Assembly: GCA_963556695.1 (NCBI GenBank)
Contig: CAUWAG010000007.1
Span: forward strand, 1,798,001 to 1,862,000
Reading direction: 5' to 3'
DNA: 64,000 nt
Origin: Anthostomella pinea
Taxonomy: Eukaryota > Ascomycota > Sordariomycetes > Xylariales > Xylariaceae
Positions 56,419 to 64,000 of this stretch are shown here, in pieces (the stretch's first letter is position 1; each line of letters opens with the position of its first letter). A program made the translations under genes and the position numbers. Below the pieces are notes generated by a model. The model was not told where the DNA came from, did no database searches, and worked only from the letters and a program-made list of their open reading frames with translations.

Positions 56419-59400
56419 ATGAGTCATCTACTCTGGAAGCACTACTGGGAAAACGATGTCGACAAATTCCGTCGACTGCTGGCCCCGGCCGGCTATACCC
56501 AGACTCTATCCAAGAGAGCAGCTGCAGGAGTAGGCAGCCCAGGTGCACTTGGAAGTTCGCCACGAGCCGTCGTGAAGTCGCGCAAGTCGTCCGGCTTCGG
56601 CGCAGGCTTTGGCGGGCCCAAGAATGCCGGTAACAACCTAGGGAAGGCCGAAGTCAATAGTCGCGATCACTCGGGTCTGACGATACTGCTCCGAGCCGCT
56701 TCGTCCACGTCATCGAACGCCGTCGATTTCGTCCAAGCCCTTCTCGACCACCCTGCGATCGATCTCTACGTTCAAGACCCTGAGAGTGGCTGGAATGCGC
56801 TTCACAGGGCGCTTTACAATGGGAACATCTCCATCGCTAGGGTGCTGCTCGGGAAGGAGCGCAGGGACTTGACTGAATCGCTGGCGGGAATTGCCATCGC
56901 AAGAGTCGGGCAGTTGATTAAGACGAAGGACCACGAGGGTAACAGTCCGTTTGACGTTTACAATGCCACCATTGCGCTTCGTTCTCTGAAAGTCTCCGAG
57001 GATGGTGCGAACTCGGATGATGAGGCGGAACCTGACGAAGGCGCGGGAAGTGATGACCTCCGGTAAGCTTGATAGCCCAGCCCGTGGTATTTCATTCAAT
57101 GGCAATGAATGTGTTTGAGCTGCGCGTTGTCATAGTTGACGATTGTGAGGCTTATATCCTTGTCCGGTATTGAACCCAGACATCAAGTTTCCTCGTCCAG
57201 TGGTGTCTGTATGTGCTGCTGACATGTCGTCCAGGCATCACACCAAGTCTTCAGGCCTCGGCGAAGAAGTCTTCACCTTCGGGAGCAACAAGAACTTCTC
57301 ACTTGGTCTTGGTGACGAAGACGATCGGCAATTTCCCGAGCGCATCTTCTTGAAACGACCTGACCACTTGGTACATTACTTCCATGACCAGTATCTCCAG
57401 GGACAGAGACGCCAGCCAGGAATGGGTGATTCAATCTCGCGCGACATCTGGGAGGTCCCCGCTTTGATACGGAATCGGCCCTTGATCATTCAAGATGTCG
57501 TGCTCTCTAAACTGCATAGCGCTATTCTCACCACCGACCCGATATCCAACCTGTACATATGTGGCATAGGGCGTGGCGGTCGCCTTGGTCTGGGGGACGA
57601 AAACACCAGATTCAGCTTCATGCCCGTCCAGGGTGGGCTGCTCGATAGGAAAGTGACACAGGTCGCACTTGGACAGAATCATTCCATGGCGATAACCAGT
57701 AGCGGAGAGCTGTGGACCTGGGGCTCGAATACATACTCACAATTGGGATTTGTATTGCCGGCTCCTCTCAAGCCTGACGAGGAGCCCATCAGTACTACGC
57801 CTCGGCAGGTGTTTGGACCATTGAAGAAGGAGATCGTGCTTGGAGCTGCCGCCTCTTCAATTCATTCGGTGGCCCATACCGGATCTTCCTTGTTCTGCTG
57901 GGGAAAGAACATCGGGCAACTCGCCTTGATGGATGCGGATTCGAGATCTCTAGAGGTCCAGACCAATCCCAGAAAGGTTGCTGCAGCGCGACTGCGGGTT
58001 CACTCGTCGATCATCATGGTATCTGCCATTGATAAAGCAACTTGCTGTCTTTTCGAGGATCGTGCTGTCTGTGTCTTTACCAGTTATGGGTATAACATGA
58101 TCAGCTTCCCGTTCTCAGATGGGTTTACTACTTCCACTAGACGACTGTCTAGGCAGTTCTCCTCTTTCGCCCCGGATTATTTTAAGCGTCTGGAAAGAGT
58201 AAGTGGCCAGCCTCCCTCCAGAGGTCCAAACAAGCACCCGATGTTTCATGCAGCCTGTACTATTCTGATGGACAAGTTTGGCCATGCTCTCTTCACCAAC
58301 TGATGATGAAGTGACTGACGTTTACGTGGTAGACTATTCATCAAATCACGTCAGGTGGAGACACAATAGCGGCAGTCACAGGAAGCGGAGATCTCTTCAC
58401 GATGCAGCTAAACCATATTTCTGACGGCAACCACCTGTCTTCGACCACGAACCCAGCCAAGATCAAGGATGCGATAACTACGCCGAAATGCATCTGGAGC
58501 TCTGGGAAAGATGGCGTCAAATGTGCCAGTGTAGGAGAGAACGGTGCCGTCATCATCTCCACACAGTCGGGCGCTGTCTGGCGACGTGTCAAACGCACAA
58601 AGGCCAAAGACACCAAAACGCCTGGGATGTCAGATTCCAAGCGGAAAGACTTCAAGTTTCAGCGTGTTCCGTACATCACAGACGTAGTAGCGGTCAGTAG
58701 TTCGATATTCGGAGCATATGCCGCGGTCCGAAAGGACTGCGATGTTGCACGAGATCAGCTCGAAGTCGATGAGCCTACATTCTGGCAAGATTTGGCTCCC
58801 TTGCTCCCACTCCAGGATTTGAGGGCGCAGAACTCCAAGGCCAGAGAGAACAAGGACACCTGGAAATTTCAGAACCCAGATGTACTGAAAGGACGAGTCG
58901 ACGACTTGGCTTTTGAAGTGTTGACGTCGACTAACCTCGAAGAGGATCTGGGGACCCATCTGAGGAATTGGAGTTTCGCTAACGAGGGTCTTGGTACGGC
59001 CATCCGTACGGCTTCCAATCCAGAGCTTGTGGTGCCGATTCACTCGTGGGTCCTGTCAGCAAGGAGTTCCCTGTTTTGCGCTGGACTACAGCGTTTCCGA
59101 GATACTGGAAACTACGAAGTCCCGGAACTCCTCACGATCAGTGAGGAGCAGGGCGTGATCGTCATCGAGCTCACTGGCAGTATTGATCTGATCACCTTAT
59201 TGAACCTGGTCGTTTACATGTACACCGATCGTGTCATACCAGCCTGGAATTTCACTAGGCAGTCGCCACCATTGGCCTACCGGTATCGACAAATTCGCAC
59301 AGAACTCATGAAGCTTGCTACACGTCTTGGCATGGCCAAACTCGAAGCTGCAGCACGGACTCAGAGCTCACCAGCCCGCTCCATGAATGAAGATTTTAGG

Positions 59401-61820
59401 AGGGCAATTGAAGACACTGCCTTCTTCGAGGATGGTGATGCACTCCTCGAACTAGATGGCGACGACATTCCAGTCCATAGTGCTCTCCTTTGCGAAAGAT
59501 GTCCTTGGTTTCATGGTCTCTTCAATGGCCGTTCCGGTGGAAAGTGGTTGGAGAGTCGTCGCGCTGCACTAGAGGACTCTGATCGTGTCAACATTGACTT
59601 GCAACATATGGATCCAGAAGCATTCCACTATGTACTTCAGTACTTGTACGCGGATGTTGGCGAGGACCTCTTCGACACCGTAGTTGCTGACAGCATCGAC
59701 GACTTTTCCGAGTTGGTCATGGATGTGCTGAGTATCGCAAATGAGCTCATGTTGGATCGGCTCTCGCAGATTTGCCAGAAGGTCATTGGACGCTTCGGTA
59801 AGTGTCCTTTATGATTCATCGGTAATCATGACTGACATGATCAGTGACTACTCGAAATATATCGACGCTCCTGAACCTCATCAGTCCGTGTGCTGTCACC
59901 GAGTTCAAGGATAAGGGGCTAGAGTACATCTGCCTCCAGATGGAGGCGATGCTTGAGAATCAGTGAGTGCACCTGCTCTATAATGTTTCATTCTTCGCCG
60001 ATTTCCTGGGGCCGTCTTGCTGCGTGGTCCCGGCCTTGTATCTCAGTTATGTGATCGTTTTTTTCTCCTAATTCCATCGTGGAAATGCCAGCTGCACCGC
60101 CATGTGGTGCGGATGAGTGTGCGAAACGACGGTGCATTCATGCTGGCAGGTACCTGTCCTACCAAATGACGGGTCGCTACCTGTTTCATTGCGGATTGTT
60201 ACTTTTCCTAAACATTCGGCGTTCTGCTAGTTACCGCCATACTTATTCCACACCACAAAGTCGAAGCTAATGATATTGGGCAGTTTGCTTGACGACCTCG
60301 ATGAAGATCTGCTCGTCGAGCTTGACGAGATCGTCCGGGATAATCAGCTTGCTCGATGCCCCTTTGCTCGGAGTGGACGAGCCGAGCTTCTGCTTCATGA
60401 GCAGAATCCCGAACTAGCTCAGGATATCGACGAAGAAAGACACAGACGGGTCAAGGAAATGGCTTACAAGGCAAGTCAGAAGGACGACGACAGGAAGCTG
60501 TCATTCTCTTTCAAGACTCGCTTTGGTAGCTTTGACGACCTATCAGGTGCTTCCCCGACATCAGATAGAAACCGACGAAGATCCAAGCCGTCGCGCAACG
60601 AACCTTTCAGCCCAAACCTTCGGCCAAAAGACTCCCACGCGGTCCTCATCTTTGATATGGACGAAGAGGAGGAATCCAGTGTCGGCAGTCCCGTGTCGCC
60701 AAGCCCACAGCCACTGCCCTCTGGCGAGCAAAGGGATCTGGATCGACTCCCGCAACTGCCTGGACCTTGGCGAGGTTCGAAGGGTAAAGCCACCAACGAC
60801 CACGACGCAGGTGTCTCGAGCCCTCCGATGATAGTGTCGAGTTCCAACAATACACCATCGAAGTCACCTGCTGACCCACCTGGAAGACGCGTTTCACAGG
60901 GTGGCAATCCATGGAGCTCCTCAGCTCTACCCACAACCCGCCTTGATCTCCGGGAGGTATTGTCAGAATCCAAGCCACCCCAATCGGCCTTGTCTGCTGG
61001 ATTGGCAGCCGAAAAGAGAGATGCTGGTGCCAAAGCTGCACCCCAGAAGATGTCACAGAAAGAGAGAAAGAAGCACCTGCAACAACAAGCAGAGCGGGTT
61101 GCTCGACGAGACTCCAAGTCCCAGGAGATGTCACAGACGCCGTGGACCAAAATTAGCGAGAAGCAGGAGTCGCCATGGCAGAAGCCAGCCGCCGTCCCGA
61201 CAGCATCGATGAAGGACATGTTACATCCCGAGTCAGCCTCCAGTCGAGGAGTACCTAATCCCAAGCCACTGGTTGCTGCCGAGACCTCTTCAAGCAGATC
61301 TATCCCCCGGCGGGCAGCTTCTCCTGACACAAGGTTCTCCGGTCAAAAATCCAATAGCACGCCTAAGGGGTCAGCCACCCCTGTCCGCTCGGATTCTCAG
61401 CCCATAGCCCCGCATTCGAAAACGTACATCAAGCGTGCGCCGAAGCCGGAGCAGGAGATAGGACTCGCTCTAGCCGACATAGTCGCACAACAAAAGCGCG
61501 AGCAGGAGAGCGTGAAAGAAGCAGTCGCGAAGCGCAGCCTACAGGAGATCCAGCAGGAACAGGCCTTCCAGGAGTGGTGGGATCAAGAAAGTCGCCGTAT
61601 GCAGGAGGAGGAAGCGAAGCGGACTACGCGCGAAGAAGGCAAGGATAAGAAGAAAGAAGGTGGACGACGTGGCTGGAGCCACAAGCCGAAGGCGGGAAGT
61701 CATCGTGGGGGAGGTGGCAACAGTAGTGCCGGCGGTAGTAATAGCAACAGCACTGCGGAAGCTGCTACCACCAATTCACGAGGCAGGGGACGAGGTGGCA
61801 GAGGTGCCAAGGCACCATAG
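56419..61820 (+). CDS. Ankyrin/RCC1/BTB protein (IBtk/Btb3-like)
   Basis: Large adaptor resembling human IBtk and fission-yeast Btb3, which bind Cul3 ubiquitin ligase. Five exons: 56419-57062, 57235-58256, 58355-59797, 59845-59962 and 60284-61820, 1587 aa in this model. Order: ankyrin repeats (about 75-170; LTILLRAA, GWNALHRALYNGNISIARVLL), RCC1 repeats (VFTFGSNKNFSLGLGDEDDRQFPER; LYICGIGRGGRLGLGD; ELWTWGSNTYSQLG; LFCWGKNIGQLA), two BTB/POZ domains (VPIHSWVLSARSSLFCAGL; IPVHSALLCERCPWFHGLF), a linker to LLDDLDEDLLVELDEIVRDNQLARCP, then a long disordered region and an Arg/Gly tail (RGRGRGGRG). Introns 1, 3 and 4 are canonical. The junction 58257-58354 is uncertain: the upstream frame stays open to a TGA at 58301-58303 and good-looking residues are spliced out in this model (see findings). 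Confidence 0.85.
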
Positions 61821-62344
61821 GCATAGATAGACCGCTTCGCATTTGGTAAAGACGGACGTCTCTCGGGAGCCGCATATATATGGAGTTTGGGCCGCTTGGG
61901 ATGTATATAATCCAGTGGGCGGTACTAGGGCGATGGGCTGGGAGATTGTATATACGTGGGGAGTTGAATTGATGCTGGTATGCCGTGTTAATGCCTATGC
62001 GTGGATGTTGGTGTTTATATCTGCGCCCACTACGCAAGATCGGTTCTCTGTCTGTTGCGTGTGCCAAGTGATACGAGTCTATTGTCCCTGTGAGAACGCA
62101 AGTATTCGGCGTTTGCTTATAGTACGTCGGTAGTGAGTTGGATATGCAAAACGTGCAAGTGACGGTCTGGGCTTCGAGCAGCTTCGAGAAAGATCGTGGA
62201 ACATCGTACGCGGAGGATGGAACGAAATGCTTGGGAATGAAAATCAGAGGACGATAGAGAGGTGGTCAAGTTTGATTTTCAAGGTGCTTTGTGTACAGCT
62301 CTGGCCACGACAATATTGCTTGGTTGGTTGGTTGGTTGGTAACG
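61821..62344. other. 3' flank with a (TTGG) run, no gene
   Basis: Intergenic sequence between the BTB gene and the LINE. TTGG is repeated about five times at about 62319-62340, just before the point where LINE-like coding sequence begins. Confidence 0.5.
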
Positions 62345-64000
62345 TTATGTAGTTAGCTCTCCTTCTCACTCTCGTGCACCAGAGCTTGATCAACATGATC
62401 CAAGGCTGTATCAGGACAGTGGGCAAGAAGCCCCGACAATCTAGGCCCACTGCTTGGTGGAATGATGACTGCAAATCAGCTGTTCAGACATACAGAGTCC
62501 TTTCCAAACAGACTACAAGTCAAGAAGGGCGGAATTCAGCCCGACGGTAATTTCGTCGCGTGGTTCGCAAAGCTAAGAGAGAGTACTGGCAGACTCTAAT
62601 CAATTCAGCAACTGAGCCAAAGGACCTATACAGAATCGTCTCTTGGCACAAGTTATCAGCAGGACTGCGTTCCCCTCCAATCATCATAGGAGACCAAATA
62701 TTCGAATCACAAGAGAGCAAGGCAAATGCACTACGCTCAGCCACGCTTGAACGAAGTACCTCAGACAATGATATCATCGACCCCTGGTCTGCTCAGATCA
62801 TACAACCTAAGCCATACATCCCCCTTGAATACCATGTCGGACTGGAAGAGGCTGAAGGGTGCACTCTAGGAACCAAGAGCAACTCCCCGGGAGTAGACAC
62901 CCTCACAGTACGGATTCTGAAAGCTTGCTGGCCAGTCATTGGTGAACATATCAGAGCCCTTTTCTAGACCTGCCTACAGATTGGACACCACCCTAAACCA
63001 TTCAAAGCAGCTGAGGTGGTGATGATCCCAAAACCAGGAAAGAAAGACTACTCCAATCCCAGGGCCTACAGACCAATATCGCTGCTGTCATGTCTTGGCA
63101 AAGGCCTAGAACGACTCATCACAAAAAGAATTACCTGGTTTGTTGTTAAACTTGGAATTCTAGCTCCACAACATTTTGGAGCTCTACCAAAGCGCTCTGC
63201 CACTGACCTGGTAGCTGCACTTATACATGATATTGAGCAGGCCCTTGACCAAGGCCTCATTGCAACAACAGTCACGTCAGATGTGAAAGGGGCCTTTGAT
63301 GCTGCCCTAAAGGGACGGCTGGTGGTTCGCATAAGAGAACAGGGCTGGCCAGGCTTTCTTATAAGATGGGTCCAGTCATTCATGTCCGAGCGGTCCGCAA
63401 GAGTTCGGTTTGAAAGTATTATGACCGATATAAAAGCTCTCACTTGTGGGCTACCACAAGGTTCACCTGCCTCTCCAATCCTTTATATGCTGTATACTGA
63501 GTCAATCTGTGCCCAACTTGGCATGAAAAGAAGACGCTTTGGATATACAGACGACCTAGCAACTCTCTGTATTAGAAAGAACCTTAAGGAAACAGCTACA
63601 GAGGCTTCTGGAAACCTTTATTTACTCAATCAATGGGGACATAATAATGCTATTGAATTTGACCCCGATAAAACCGAGATCATGCACTTCTCGCGGAAAA
63701 AGAACTCAAACAACCCTCCAGTCCGCTACGGGATAATGAACAAAATAACTAAGCATTCTATGCAATGGCTAAGTGTCCTTCTGGATAGAAAATTAAACTT
63801 TAAAGTTCATGTTTCTCACTAGGCCAAGAAAGCTAGTAGGGTAGCAAATTACCTTCGAGGACTATGCAACACAGTCAAGGGACTCCCAGTAAAATCAACC
63901 AGGAGGGCTGTGAAAGCTTGTGTTATTCCTATTCTTACACACGGCCTGGAGACCTGGTACCCAGGAATCGAGAAAATCAGGAGCTCAGGTGAGACATCAG
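62345..64000 (+). mobile_element. 5'-truncated, decayed LINE (non-LTR retrotransposon), runs off the edge
   Basis: Reverse transcriptase of a Tad/I-type non-LTR element. Reading begins in the linker before RT (TAWWNDDCKSAVQ, 62.45 kb); no endonuclease domain precedes it, as expected for 5' truncation. RT motifs in order: RPISLLSCLGKGLERLITKRI, HFGALPKRSATDL, DVKGAFDAALKGRLV, GLPQGSPASPILYMLYT, FGYTDDLATL, then a thumb-like stretch. The catalytic box reads YTDD where LINEs usually have F/Y-A-DD. In-frame stops at about 62549 (TAA), 62966 (TAG) and 63820 (TAG) inactivate it, the two TAG fitting TGG or CAG changes. The 3' end and any poly(A) lie outside the window. Confidence 0.9.

Overview
This window looks like nuclear DNA of a filamentous ascomycete (Pezizomycotina; the ankyrin/RCC1/BTB gene at 56.4-61.8 kb reads most like Eurotiomycete versions, but that is a weak placement). 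The evidence is short GT-AG introns of 58-175 nt with CTGAC/CTAAC branch sites, typical fungal gene families, and blocks of GC-normal coding DNA alternating with very AT-rich, ORF-free blocks that carry C-to-T/G-to-A decay of the repeat-induced point mutation (RIP) type.

Layout. 0-5.5 kb: an aquaporin (minus, 3 exons) and a divergent BAHD-type acyltransferase. 7-11.5 kb: two broken genes. One is a small DUF6914-like gene split by a TA-flanked inverted-repeat transposon, which itself carries three solo LTRs in one terminal repeat. The other is a HAD-family hydrolase with a frameshift and nonsense codons. 11.5-19.5 kb: AT-rich, RIP-like desert with one nearly intact Fot1/pogo-like element and two solo LTRs. 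21.7-23.1 kb: an amidoligase-family gene. 23.1-32.6 kb: a second repeat-rich zone with solo LTRs, an inverted nested LTR pair, a hypothetical gene with an in-frame 51-bp repeat, hairpins, a chimeric Fot1-like element and a RIP-decayed relative. 35-62 kb: an ordinary gene block. It holds an oxoglutarate/malate-type mitochondrial carrier, a tRNA-Gly(CCC), a methyltransferase-like membrane protein, a cytochrome P450, an SDR, a Bud22-like ribosome-biogenesis protein, a very acidic F-box-like protein, a 2-oxodicarboxylate carrier with an 11-nt microexon, and a large ankyrin/RCC1/BTB protein. 62.3-64 kb: a 5'-truncated, decayed LINE reverse transcriptase running off the right edge.

The genes do not form an operon or a recognisable biosynthetic cluster: the acyltransferase, P450, SDR and methyltransferase-like genes are scattered and there is no backbone synthase. 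The most informative part of the window is the transposon stratigraphy. At least twelve LTR remnants occur without any internal retrotransposon sequence, most with perfect 5-bp target duplications. They sit as short GC-normal islands inside RIP-decayed DNA. One element (28744-30603) has mismatched ends and flanks from two different contexts, which marks a probable rearrangement junction.
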